From: Paludibacteraceae bacterium
Lineage (GTDB): Bacteria > Bacteroidota > Bacteroidia > Bacteroidales > Paludibacteraceae
Length of the DNA: 64,000 nucleotides
Assembly: GCA_016285885.1 (NCBI GenBank)
Contig: JAEERP010000003.1
Location: 253,510 to 317,509, forward strand
Direction of reading: 5' to 3'
Part shown: positions 1-7,842 of the stretch, piece after piece
Layout of the letters: each line of letters starts with the position of its first letter
Numbering within the stretch: the stretch's first letter is position 1
The notes under the pieces: model-generated
The model's input: only the letters and a program-made list of their open reading frames with translations
What the model was told of the DNA's origin: nothing
Databases searched by the model: none
Translations under genes and position numbers: made by a program

Positions 1-1291
1 AGTAATCATTCGGGATCGTCTTGCTTCGTCCCGTACCATCGATCAGGCTCATCACACTTCCACTCGCCTTGAGGTATGATGAGTAACCATTGCTCATGAA
101 GAAGTGCGTGTAGCTGTCGAGGCTCTTGGAAAATCCATTCGGGTTGTTACCCTTCAACATCGCATAATCCCCTACCTTCCTCAAAAAGACCGTGTCACCG
201 GCGTTGAGAAGAGTCCACGTCGCTCCACTGTCCAAGGAGTACTGTACGTCCGGTGCATTCCCCCCCTCGTTGACAATGCCAAAAAAGTTTTTTTCGCCAT
301 ATCTCGCGGTGAAGGTGAGGTAGTTGTCCTCCTCTTCCTCTACCGGGTCTTCCAACGTTCCGTAATATTCTACTGTCCAACCATCTGGTATGGCATCCGC
401 ACCATAGATCTCTTCCAAGCCTCTCGGGCAGATGAATGTACCAGTAGGGGCAACGTTAACCATCCAGTTGTCAGGCCTCCACCACTCGGAGAAGTGCACC
501 TTGATGCTGGAGAGGTTGACACAGCCGTTAAACATTCCATGGAATGACGAACGCACGCTCGTCGCCCATATTTCCGGCGCCTGCGTCAAGCTGGTGCAAC
601 CAGAGAACATATCCCTGTAGCAATTATCAGCCAAACTATATGCGTGCAAATCAAACGCCTTCGTCAAACTGGTACATCCGGAAAACATCCCATTGTAACA
701 ATTATCAGCCAAACTATATGAGTGCAAATCCGGCGTCTGCGTCAAACTGGTACAACCAGAGAACATATCCTTATAACAATTATTAGACATAGTGTATGCG
801 GGCAAATCCGGCGCCTTCGTCAAACTGGTACATCCATGGAACATCCCACTGTAACAATCATCAGCCAAACTGTAGGCGGGCAATTCAGGCGCTTGCGTCA
901 AACTGGAACAACCCGCAAATAACTCGATGAACGGACCTGAATAGCTATGCTCGCCCGTGCCATCCATCAGACTCGAAATGTTACCACTCGCGGCGATGGA
1001 TCCGGTCATGAAAAACCGAGAGCGTGCGTATTTGAAGGAAAAACCATTTGGATTATCCCCCTTCAGAAATGCCTTGTCACCCACATTCTCCAAGATGACC
1101 GTGTCTCCAACAACAAGTGCATGCCATGTCTGCCCTTCATCCAAAGAGTATTGGGCATCGATATTGTTGGTTTTCTCTGCAAATCCAAATGAGGACCTCT
1201 CCTCCTCCGCCGTAAAAGTGAGGTAATTCGCCGCAAAAAGAGAACAATACGAACCCAGCAGCATAAGAAGTAATACGATTTTTTTCTTCAT
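1..1291 (-). CDS. DUF285/BspA-type repeat surface protein, partial (3' end beyond left edge)
   Basis: The reading frame opens with ATG at 1291-1289 and stays open to position 1, so the C-terminus is outside the window. It begins with a signal peptide (MKKKIVLLLMLLGSYCSLFA). A beta-rich unit follows (NYLTFTAEEE ... QYSLDEGQTWHALVVGDTV ... GDKAFLKGDNPNGFS). Next come about six 26-residue repeats of the form CYxxMFxGCTSLTxAPxLxA, then a closing block (VNVAPTGTFICPRGLEEIYG), and a second copy of the LTFTA unit starts before the edge. The MF-GCTSL repeats match the DUF285/BspA-like leucine-rich family of secreted surface proteins. The gene is a paralogue of the one at 1689-4010. Ligand unknown. 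Confidence 0.85.
   Translation of the reverse strand, partial: MKKKIVLLLMLLGSYCSLFAANYLTFTAEEERSSFGFAEKTNNIDAQYSLDEGQTWHALVVGDTVILENVGDKAFLKGDNPNGFSFKYARSRFFMTGSIAASGNISSLMDGTGEHSYSGPFIELFAGCSSLTQAPELPAYSLADDCYSGMFHGCTSLTKAPDLPAYTMSNNCYKDMFSGCTSLTQTPDLHSYSLADNCYNGMFSGCTSLTKAFDLHAYSLADNCYRDMFSGCTSLTQAPEIWATSVRSSFHGMFNGCVNLSSIKVHFSEWWRPDNWMVNVAPTGTFICPRGLEEIYGADAIPDGWTVEYYGTLEDPVEEEEDNYLTFTARYGEKNFFGIVNEGGNAPDVQYSLDSGATWTLLNAGDTVFLRKVGDYAMLKGNNPNGFSKSLDSYTHFFMSNGYSSYLKASGSVMSLIDGTGRSKTIPNDY
584..973 (-). repeat. 78-nt coding tandem repeats
   Basis: The segment CGTCAA(A/G)CTGGT recurs at 584, 662, 740, 818 and (as CGTCAAACTGGA) 896, exactly 78 nt apart, matching the 26-residue protein repeat. 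Adjacent units are very similar at DNA level, which suggests recent unit duplication or gene conversion and possible copy-number variation. Confidence 0.8.
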
Positions 1292-1448
1292 ATACCTGTT
1301 TATGTTTAATTTATAGCAAAATAATTCACATCTGTAGTGTAATAATCTATACGACAGAACCATACATCCTTGCCGAAAGAAAACATTTCCCGGCTCAGAC
1401 CACATAAGATTTGACTTATATTAGATTTGACGTTACACAAAAATCACG

Positions 1449-1477
1449 CAAAAGTATAAAAATTATTGATTTGCAAA
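1449..1477 (-). promoter_or_regulatory. Putative Bacteroidetes promoter for the partial repeat-protein gene
   Basis: On the minus strand TTTG (1477-1474) is followed after 17 nt by TACTTTTG (1456-1449), fitting the Bacteroidetes pattern TTTG-N(about 19)-TAnnTTTG. The predicted start lies near 1442, giving a leader of about 150 nt before the ATG at 1291. I see no other gene in the stretch 1292-1688, which is AT-rich. Confidence 0.45.
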
Positions 1478-1688
1478 GGGATTTGTCGAAAAAAATTACT
1501 AATATGCGTAATAATGTCAGATTTCAGAGATGTACGTATTAATCGATTGATTATTAGATAAATAAAAATTAACCAAGGAAAAGCGAAGGGGCAATTCCTG
1601 CCCTCCTCGCCTCTTTTAGCTTTGTCGTCCCTTATTGTGTCCAGTCTACAAAACGTGAATTCAAAATTGACTACGTCGAACTAACGTT

Positions 1689-4010
1689 TCAAAATTCATA
1701 ATTCATAATTCTCACGCTCTTCTCTCCCATCCTAACAACATACGTTCCCTTGCCAGGCAATACGAAACGGACCGTCTCGTCGGCCGAGCCCTGTGCGCTA
1801 CGCAACAGTCTGCCGTTAAGGTCATAGACCTCGATGCGGCCCTCGGCGCCACGCACGAAGAGGGAGAGGTCTTCCGCCCAGATATCGCAATGCGCCGCAT
1901 CGACACTCTGCGTGGAGGTCCACTCATCAAGATCCACCATCTTCCAACCCTCCGGAATCCTGTTCTCACCATACTCCTCCGCCAATGATTTTGGGCAAAC
2001 AAAGGTGCCCGTAGGAGCGACGCCCGAGACCCAGGCTCTCGTCCATCGTGTCCATTCCGTGAAGTTCACCTTGATCAGCGAAAGGTTGCTGCAACCATCG
2101 AACATCCTGTTGCAACAGGAGTCGGCCCGCACGTCCGTATTGTGCAGTTCAGGCGCCTGCGTCAGGCTGGTGCAACCATTGAACATCCCGTAGTAGCAAC
2201 CCGCCGACAACTCCGTGGCGGGCAGTTCAGGGGCTTGGGTCAGGCTGGTGCAGCCGGTGAACATCAGCACGTAGCAATAGATGGGCAGTTCCGTAGCGGG
2301 CAATGCGGGCGCCTGCGTCAGAGCGGTGCAACCATCGAACATTCCTCCATAGCAGCCGTCAGAGAGTTCCATGGCAGGCAGCTCAGGCGCTTGCGTCAGA
2401 GCGGTGCAACCCATAAATATGCCATCGTAACATGACGTAACCATCTTGGTGGCAGGAAGCGCCGGCGCCTTCGTCAGACGGGTGCAGTTCAGGAACATGG
2501 ACATGTAACATTTCCCCGACAACTCTGTGGCAGGAAGTTCAGGAGCCTGCGTCAGGCTGGCGCAATCGTAGAAGAGTTGGTAGAAACAATACCCGCTCGG
2601 AATCTTTTCGCACTCCCCTTCGTCCGTGATCAGGCTCATCACACTTCCACTCGCGGCGATGGAACCCGTCATGGTGAAGTTGGTGTAGCGATCTGGACCA
2701 TGGGAGAAGCCATCCGGATGGTTTCCCCTCAGCAACGCTTTGTCGCCCACCTGCTTCAGGGGGACGGTGTCGCCAACGCTAAGTTGTACCCACGTCTGCC
2801 CGTCATCTAACGAGTATTGGATGTCCGGCGTCACATCTCCCACGGTCTCGATGCCGAACGAGGAGTTCTCCTCCTCCGCGGTGAAGGTGAGATAGTCGAC
2901 GGCGGCGGGATGGACCATGTTCCAACCCTCAGGGATACGGCTCGCACCATACTCCTCCGCAAGATCCTTCGGACAGATGAACCTGCCGGTAGGGGCCACA
3001 TCCGCAACCCAGTTCGCGGTGCCTATCCACTTCGTGAAGTGCACCTCGATCTTAGAAAGCTGAGTACACCCGAAGAACATCATCGTGGTGCAATCCTCCA
3101 CCAACGACGTGGCAAGGAAAGCTGGGGCCTGCGTCAGACTGGTGCAACCCATGAACATCCTATCGTAGCAACCCGTGACCATCTGGGTGGCGGGGAGCGC
3201 CGGGGCTTGCGTCAGGCTGGTGCAATATTGGAACATCTTATCGTAACAGTTGTCAGCCAACGTGGTGGCGGGCAATTCGGGCGCCTGCGTCAGACTGCTA
3301 CAGTCGCTGAACATGCCTTCATAGCATAGAGGGCTCAACTCCATGGCGGGAAGCGCCGGGGCTTCCTTCAGGGCGGAGCACCTGCTGAACATATTCACGT
3401 AACTGCCGGAAGGGACCTTCAGGGCTGGAAGAACCGGGGCTTGCGTCAGACCGGTGCAACGGAAGAACATGCCGCTGTAACATCCTTCGACCAACTCCGT
3501 GGCGGATAGCTCGGGCGCCTGCGTCAGATGGATGCAGTTGGCGAACATATATGCGTAACAACCCCTGCTCAACGTCGTGGCGGGCAGTTCAGGCGCCTGC
3601 GTCAGGCAGTAGCACCCGGAAAAGAGAGAGGTGAAACACTCGGAGCTCGGTATCGTCTTGCTCTCCCCCACACCGTCCAACAGGCTCATCACGCTTCCGC
3701 TGGCGGCGATGGAATCGGTCATGATGAAGCGGATATAGTTATCCCCGTCCACGGATAATCCCCGCGGATTGTCGCCCCTCAAGATGGCCTTATCGCCTCT
3801 CTTCGGAATAAAGACCGTGTCCTTAGGAACCAGTTCGTTCCAAGTGTTTCCACCGTCCAATGAATACTCTATGTAGCTGTCGACCGTTCCCCAGACACCG
3901 ATTCCGAACCCAGCGTTATCCTCCCCGGCCGTGAAAGTGAGGTAATTGACTGCGGATGCATAGGCATGCACGCATAGCAACGCCACCAGCAATGTTAGTT
4001 TCCTGATCAT
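1689..4010 (-). CDS. DUF285/BspA-type repeat protein with internal duplication and a C-terminal sorting-like domain
   Basis: 773 residues with a signal peptide (MIRKLTLLVALLCVHAYASA). The protein is an internal duplication. Each half has an LTFTA unit (about residues 22-110 and 372-460), then a series of 26-residue repeats with the core CYxxMFxGCTSLTQAPELPA (about eight in the first half, seven in the second), then a closing block (VAPTGRFICPKDLAEEYG / VAPTGTFVCPKSLAEEYG). The last ~75 residues (IEVYDLNGRLLRSA ... LPGKGTYVVRMG) resemble a type IX secretion C-terminal sorting domain. Likely a secreted or surface-attached protein that binds host or microbial ligands; the ligand cannot be read from sequence. 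Confidence 0.85.
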   Translation of the reverse strand: MIRKLTLLVALLCVHAYASAVNYLTFTAGEDNAGFGIGVWGTVDSYIEYSLDGGNTWNELVPKDTVFIPKRGDKAILRGDNPRGLSVDGDNYIRFIMTDSIAASGSVMSLLDGVGESKTIPSSECFTSLFSGCYCLTQAPELPATTLSRGCYAYMFANCIHLTQAPELSATELVEGCYSGMFFRCTGLTQAPVLPALKVPSGSYVNMFSRCSALKEAPALPAMELSPLCYEGMFSDCSSLTQAPELPATTLADNCYDKMFQYCTSLTQAPALPATQMVTGCYDRMFMGCTSLTQAPAFLATSLVEDCTTMMFFGCTQLSKIEVHFTKWIGTANWVADVAPTGRFICPKDLAEEYGASRIPEGWNMVHPAAVDYLTFTAEEENSSFGIETVGDVTPDIQYSLDDGQTWVQLSVGDTVPLKQVGDKALLRGNHPDGFSHGPDRYTNFTMTGSIAASGSVMSLITDEGECEKIPSGYCFYQLFYDCASLTQAPELPATELSGKCYMSMFLNCTRLTKAPALPATKMVTSCYDGIFMGCTALTQAPELPAMELSDGCYGGMFDGCTALTQAPALPATELPIYCYVLMFTGCTSLTQAPELPATELSAGCYYGMFNGCTSLTQAPELHNTDVRADSCCNRMFDGCSNLSLIKVNFTEWTRWTRAWVSGVAPTGTFVCPKSLAEEYGENRIPEGWKMVDLDEWTSTQSVDAAHCDIWAEDLSLFVRGAEGRIEVYDLNGRLLRSAQGSADETVRFVLPGKGTYVVRMGEKSVRIMNYEF

Positions 4011-4246
4011 AAGCCCTTTATTGTATTATTATCATTATTCCAGAATATCCACGCCACGATCTATCCGATAAGAAAAACAAGACCTGTTTTTTATCTGCGC
4101 TATAGAATGTCTCAAAGATAATATATTTTTGAATTTTTAGCACGTAAGAAAATTTATATGCTATATTTGCCTAAGACGATGAGGGAGAAGTCCAATGGTC
4201 ACCTCTCCTTTCATCTAAAAAGTAGTAACACCCTAAAAAACACACC

Positions 4247-4717
4247 ATGAGAAAAATATTTCTATTAGGACTAGGCGCACTACTCTCTTCCCTCGCCATG
4301 GCGCAGGAGAAGGCAGAGAAAGTGGTTAACACAGATAGCATCCAGAGAGTCTTGTTAGACAGCCTTCGGTCTACACAAACCGAAGAAGATTACGGAGAAG
4401 TGCCAGTTATGAAAGTCATGAAGAAAGCCGAATTCCCCGGCGGGATGAAGGAATTGCAAGCATTCCTCAGTAACAATCTAGTATACCCGAAAGAAGCCAT
4501 ATCGGCAGGCATCGAGGGAAGAGTTATAGTCTTTTTTGTCGTGGGAAGAGATGGCTCCATAAGGGATATCGAAGTGAAGAGAGCCGCCCATCCATTATTG
4601 GATGCGGAAGCCGTTCGAGTGGTGAAGAGCATGCCTAGATGGAAACCTGCGGAGAATAATGGGAAACCTGTGGCGTCCTACTATACCCTACCAATATCGT
4701 TCTACTTCAGTAGGTAG
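4247..4717 (+). CDS. Periplasmic TonB C-terminal domain protein (first of a pair)
   Basis: 156 residues: signal peptide (MRKIFLLGLGALLSSLAMA), a short linker, then a TonB_C fold over about residues 60-155 (AEFPGGMKELQAFLSNNLVYPKEA, GRVIVFFVVGRDGSI, PLLDAEAVRVVKSMP). TonB proteins normally carry an N-terminal membrane anchor and a Pro-rich spacer to link ExbBD to outer-membrane receptors. Here the N-terminus looks like a cleavable signal and no spacer is present, so direct energy transduction is doubtful. A TATATTTG element at 4162-4169 may be its promoter -7 box. The next gene is a homologue 54 nt downstream. Confidence 0.8.
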   Translation: MRKIFLLGLGALLSSLAMAQEKAEKVVNTDSIQRVLLDSLRSTQTEEDYGEVPVMKVMKKAEFPGGMKELQAFLSNNLVYPKEAISAGIEGRVIVFFVVGRDGSIRDIEVKRAAHPLLDAEAVRVVKSMPRWKPAENNGKPVASYYTLPISFYFSR

Positions 4718-4771
4718 CGGGAAGGATTAATCTTCTAAAATATATTTTGAAAAATATAATTCGATTACATC

Positions 4772-5260
4772 ATGAAAAAGAAACTATTGCTTTTATCACT
4801 TATAACAGGGCCACTTTTAGCCTACTCGGCCGACATGGAAATAGTAACTGAATCACCAGTCCAGGAGGAGATCAAGGTGGCGGAACCCCGACATGTTACG
4901 GATGAGGATGAAGATATAGACTATGTTTATAAAATAGTCGAAAAGAAGGCTGAGTTTCCCGGAGGGCAGAGAAAGCTAATGGAATATCTAAAGAAAAACG
5001 TGAAATACCCAAAGCAAGCCTTGGATAAATCAATCGAAGGAAGGGTCCTTGTGAAGTTCACAATAAAGAAGGATGGCACCATCGACGACATTAGGGTAAT
5101 AAAAGGTGTTGATTCCATACTAGACGAGGAAGCCATCAGGGTGGTGAAGAATATGCCTAAATGGATCCCGGGACAATCGCGAGGGAAAGACGTGAACTCA
5201 CAATTTACGCTACCTATACGGTTCAGCATAGGTTCAAAGGAGGGAAGCGACAAGAAATAA
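4772..5260 (+). CDS. Periplasmic TonB C-terminal domain protein (second of a pair)
   Basis: 162 residues, same plan as the preceding gene: signal peptide (MKKKLLLLSLITGPLLAYSA), an acidic linker (about residues 25-50, rich in Asp and Glu), then TonB_C (AEFPGGQRKLMEYLKKNVKYP, GRVLVKFTIKKDGTI, SILDEEAIRVVKNMPKW). The two proteins are probably a tandem duplication that diverged in the linker. No transmembrane anchor beyond the signal sequence. A role in envelope binding or signalling is inference. Confidence 0.8.
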   Translation: MKKKLLLLSLITGPLLAYSADMEIVTESPVQEEIKVAEPRHVTDEDEDIDYVYKIVEKKAEFPGGQRKLMEYLKKNVKYPKQALDKSIEGRVLVKFTIKKDGTIDDIRVIKGVDSILDEEAIRVVKNMPKWIPGQSRGKDVNSQFTLPIRFSIGSKEGSDKK

Positions 5261-5310
5261 CGGATGAGACCATATGATCGGTTAAATGACGGATCGCACC
5301 ATGTGACAAT

Positions 5311-5349
5311 AAAAAGGGCGGCGCCATCACGGATGTGAGAGCGCCGCCC
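5311..5349 (-). terminator. Intrinsic terminator of rng
   Basis: GCGCCGCCC at 5341-5349 pairs perfectly with GGGCGGCGC at 5316-5324. Read on the minus strand the hairpin is followed by TTTTT (5315-5311). It lies 38 nt past the rng stop codon, in the convergent gap with the TonB-like genes. Confidence 0.85.
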
Positions 5350-5386
5350 GATGTTCTTTCAGAGCTGCGACTACGGGATGACGAAT

Positions 5387-6982
5387 CTACTCTTCGCTCT
5401 CGTGAATCGTTTCAGACTCCTCTGTCAAGTCCACCTCGTTGCCTTTCTCGTCGTAGAACTGATACTGGAGGAACGCGAAGTTTTGTGACGGAATCAACTT
5501 GAAGGAACAATGGTACTTCCTGCTCCATTTGGACTTCAGCGTGAAGAATGGAAGACCCTTGTTGATGTAGGCCGCCACGTAAGGGTGGACATAAAGTTTG
5601 AAACTCTTGACATGCAAGATGTTTACAAGATAATCTATCTTACTCTCCAATGAATCCACAAATAAGATAGAAGGTTGGGAAACTCCTTTTCCCATACACG
5701 TCGGACAAACCTCCTCCGTGTTGATGTGCATCTCAGGACGCACACGTTGACGTGTGATCTGCATCAGACCGAACTTGCTGAGTTGCAAGATGTTATGTCT
5801 CGCACGATCATTCTGCATGTTCGCCTTCATCCTGTCATACAGGGCTTGACGGTTCTCCGCTTTGGTCATGTCGATGAAATCGACCACGATGATACCTCCC
5901 AGGTCGCGCAGCCTCAACTGCCTAGCCAGCTCATCAGCCGCCGCGAGATTCACCTCGATGGCATTTGCCTCCTGGTCGTTGCCGGCTTTAGACTTGTTGC
6001 CGCTGTTGACATCCACGACATGCATCGCCTCGGTCTTCTCGATGATGAGATATGCCCCATTCTTGAAGGAGACGATTCTACCGAAAAGCGACTTCAGCTG
6101 CTTGGTGACGGAGAAATGATCGAAGATAGGAGTGTCACCCGTATACAACTTGACGATATTCCTCTTCTCGGGTGCGATCTCGCTCACATACTCCAACACC
6201 TCGTTATAGACAACCTTGTCGTTTACGTAGATGTTCTCGAACGAAGGATTGAAGATGTCGCGGAGGATGGACACGGTACGGCCAAACTCCTCGTAGATCA
6301 ACTTCGGCATCTTGCCTTCACTGCTCATCTTCACCACACTGGCCTCCCAACGCTGCACGAGCGTCTGCATCTCCGCATTCACGTCTTCGACCGTCTTACC
6401 TTCCGCCACCGTACGCACAATGACACCGAAGTTCTTCGGCTTCACGCTCCTGACAAGCTGCTTGATACGATTACGCTCCTCGTTCGATTTGATTTTCTGG
6501 GAAACAAACACTCTGTCCGATCCTGGAATGAGCACCAAGAACCTTCCCGCAATGGATATCTCCGCCGTCAGTCTCGGACCTTTGGTGGAAATCGGTTCCT
6601 TGGCGATCTGCACGAGCACCTCCTGCCCCTGGGTGAGCAGGTCCGTGATTTGCCCGCCTTTCTGAATCTCCTTCTGGATCTGATAACGAGAGAGGGTCAG
6701 TCCCTTCTTCTTCCCGCTCAGGGCATCCTTCATAAATGAATTCAATGTCAAGAAATGGGGTCCCAAGTCTTGATAGTGAAGGAAGGCGCCCTTCTCGTAG
6801 CCCACGTCAACGAATGCCGCATTGAGTCCTGGCATCAGCTTCTTCACCTTGGCGAGGTATATGTCGCCGACGGAGAATTTGCTGTCCCGTCTATCCTTGT
6901 TCACCTCAACCAACTTCTTGTCGTCTAGCTGGGCGATGGATATTTCCGACGCTTGAACGTCAATAACTAATTCGCTACTCAT
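5387..6982 (-). CDS. rng: Ribonuclease G (RNase E/G family endoribonuclease)
   Basis: 531 residues. An S1-type RNA-binding domain lies at about residues 35-130 (VGDIYLAKVKKLMPGLNAAFVDVGYEKGAFLH). The catalytic RNase E/G core follows, with HVVDVNSG and GGIIVVDFIDM supplying the metal-binding Asp residues. The Zn-link motif CPTCMGKG sits near residue 430. Length and architecture fit RNase G; the long C-terminal scaffold of RNase E is absent. It processes rRNA precursors and initiates mRNA decay in the cytoplasm. It sits downstream of a ribosomal-protein-like gene and an HU-like gene on the same strand, separated from them by a hairpin. Confidence 0.95.
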   Translation of the reverse strand: MSSELVIDVQASEISIAQLDDKKLVEVNKDRRDSKFSVGDIYLAKVKKLMPGLNAAFVDVGYEKGAFLHYQDLGPHFLTLNSFMKDALSGKKKGLTLSRYQIQKEIQKGGQITDLLTQGQEVLVQIAKEPISTKGPRLTAEISIAGRFLVLIPGSDRVFVSQKIKSNEERNRIKQLVRSVKPKNFGVIVRTVAEGKTVEDVNAEMQTLVQRWEASVVKMSSEGKMPKLIYEEFGRTVSILRDIFNPSFENIYVNDKVVYNEVLEYVSEIAPEKRNIVKLYTGDTPIFDHFSVTKQLKSLFGRIVSFKNGAYLIIEKTEAMHVVDVNSGNKSKAGNDQEANAIEVNLAAADELARQLRLRDLGGIIVVDFIDMTKAENRQALYDRMKANMQNDRARHNILQLSKFGLMQITRQRVRPEMHINTEEVCPTCMGKGVSQPSILFVDSLESKIDYLVNILHVKSFKLYVHPYVAAYINKGLPFFTLKSKWSRKYHCSFKLIPSQNFAFLQYQFYDEKGNEVDLTEESETIHESEE

Positions 6983-7003
6983 AACTTAAATTTTTTAAAA
7001 CAT

Positions 7004-7046
7004 AAAAAAGAACAAACTCAAGTTACTTGCCTTAAGTTTGTTCTTT
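7004..7046 (-). terminator. Hairpin terminator between the 29-residue gene and rng
   Basis: On the minus strand AAAGAACAAACTTAAG (7046-7031) pairs with CTTGAGTTTGTTCTTT (7022-7007), 16 bp with one G-U pair, followed by a T-rich tail (to 7004). Because rng starts only 22 nt beyond, it may act as an attenuator or processing site rather than a full stop. Confidence 0.65.
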
Positions 7047-7070
7047 CGTCTCTTTTCGCAACTAAGACCG

Positions 7071-7160
7071 TTATTTCTTCTTATGACGATTCTTCTTCAG
7101 TCTCTTTTTGCGCTTGTGAGTGGACATTTTATGTCTCTTTCTCTTCTTTCCGCTTGGCAT
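7071..7160 (-). CDS. 29-residue highly basic protein of the AURKAIP1/COX24 type (likely small-subunit ribosomal protein)
   Basis: ATG at 7160-7158 and TAA at 7073-7071 give a 29-residue peptide (MPSGKKRKRHKMSTHKRKKR..., ending KNRHKKK) made almost entirely of Lys, Arg and His. This pattern is typical of the small AURKAIP1/COX24-domain proteins of Bacteroidetes, related to mitoribosomal mS38 and to the bacterial small-subunit protein bS22. It lies between an HU-like gene (36 nt away) and rng, a context consistent with a ribosome-associated role. The family assignment is from recall of the sequence pattern and is not tested here. Confidence 0.75.
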   Translation of the reverse strand: MPSGKKRKRHKMSTHKRKKRLKKNRHKKK

Positions 7161-7196
7161 GATTGTTAAATTTAAAAATTACTAATATTTATCTGA

Positions 7197-7499
7197 TTAC
7201 TTCTTCTTCGAACCTTTAACCTCTGTCTTCTTCACATCGTTCATGAAAGTCTTCGCTGGCTTGAATGCCGGAATGTTGTGCGCAGGTATAATTATCGAAG
7301 TCTTCTTTGAAATGTTTCTAGCCGTTTTCTCTGCCCTAGCCTTTACGATGAAAGACCCGAAACCCCTCAAATAAACATCTTCACTCTTAGATAAAGACCT
7401 CTTCACCTCACGCATGAAAGATTCTACCACTTTCAAAACATCTTCTCTTTCAATTCCTGTTGTCCTTGAAATCTCGTTAACGATATCTGCTTTAGTCAT
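7197..7499 (-). CDS. HU/IHF-family DNA-binding protein
   Basis: 100 residues from ATG at 7499 (MTKADIVNEISRTTGI). An upstream in-frame Met at 7550 is possible but would add 17 residues not found in the family. HU signatures: VLKVVESFMREVKRSL, the DNA-arm region GFGSFIVKARAEKTARN, and the end AFKPAKTFMNDV. Nucleoid-associated, bends DNA. A TATATTTG box on the minus strand at 7555-7548 could drive it with a leader of about 40 nt; the matching -33 box is poor. Confidence 0.92.
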   Translation of the reverse strand: MTKADIVNEISRTTGIEREDVLKVVESFMREVKRSLSKSEDVYLRGFGSFIVKARAEKTARNISKKTSIIIPAHNIPAFKPAKTFMNDVKKTEVKGSKKK

Positions 7500-7842
7500 C
7501 TTAAATACTTTGTTTATAATAACGTACTTATTCTTGTTTTCAGGTTGCAAATATACTCATTCTCACTGATTAAAAAAAACATAACGTCATTTTTTTCTAA
7601 GTAATATTTATCTCTCTTCCATTTCATCAACGGACATTGGCCGGTATGATTCCTTATTAATAAATAAGCACTCCTATTTTTGCCGCTCCGACGGTTTTCC
7701 TTCTCCCCCTCCTCCCCTCGTCCTTCCCCCTGTTCCACCCCTTCCTCATCTGCTCTCCGTCTCTTTTTCCTCGCTTTATAACCTATTAAGTATATAAAAA
7801 ATAAAAAAAAGAGTAAATTCGCGAGTCTGAATAGGTCAACGT
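7500..7842. other. Divergent intergenic region with a pyrimidine-rich tract
   Basis: No convincing gene. The plus strand from about 7680 to 7776 is almost entirely C and T, then becomes A-rich. It separates the HU-like gene from the divergent acetyltransferase. TAAATTCG near 7814, a near match to TAnnTTTG, could serve the rightward gene. Confidence 0.5.

Noticed and set aside
5675-6739. 354-residue ORF antisense to rng
   Set aside because: Shadow of the RNase G codons; His/Leu/Arg-rich and domain-free.
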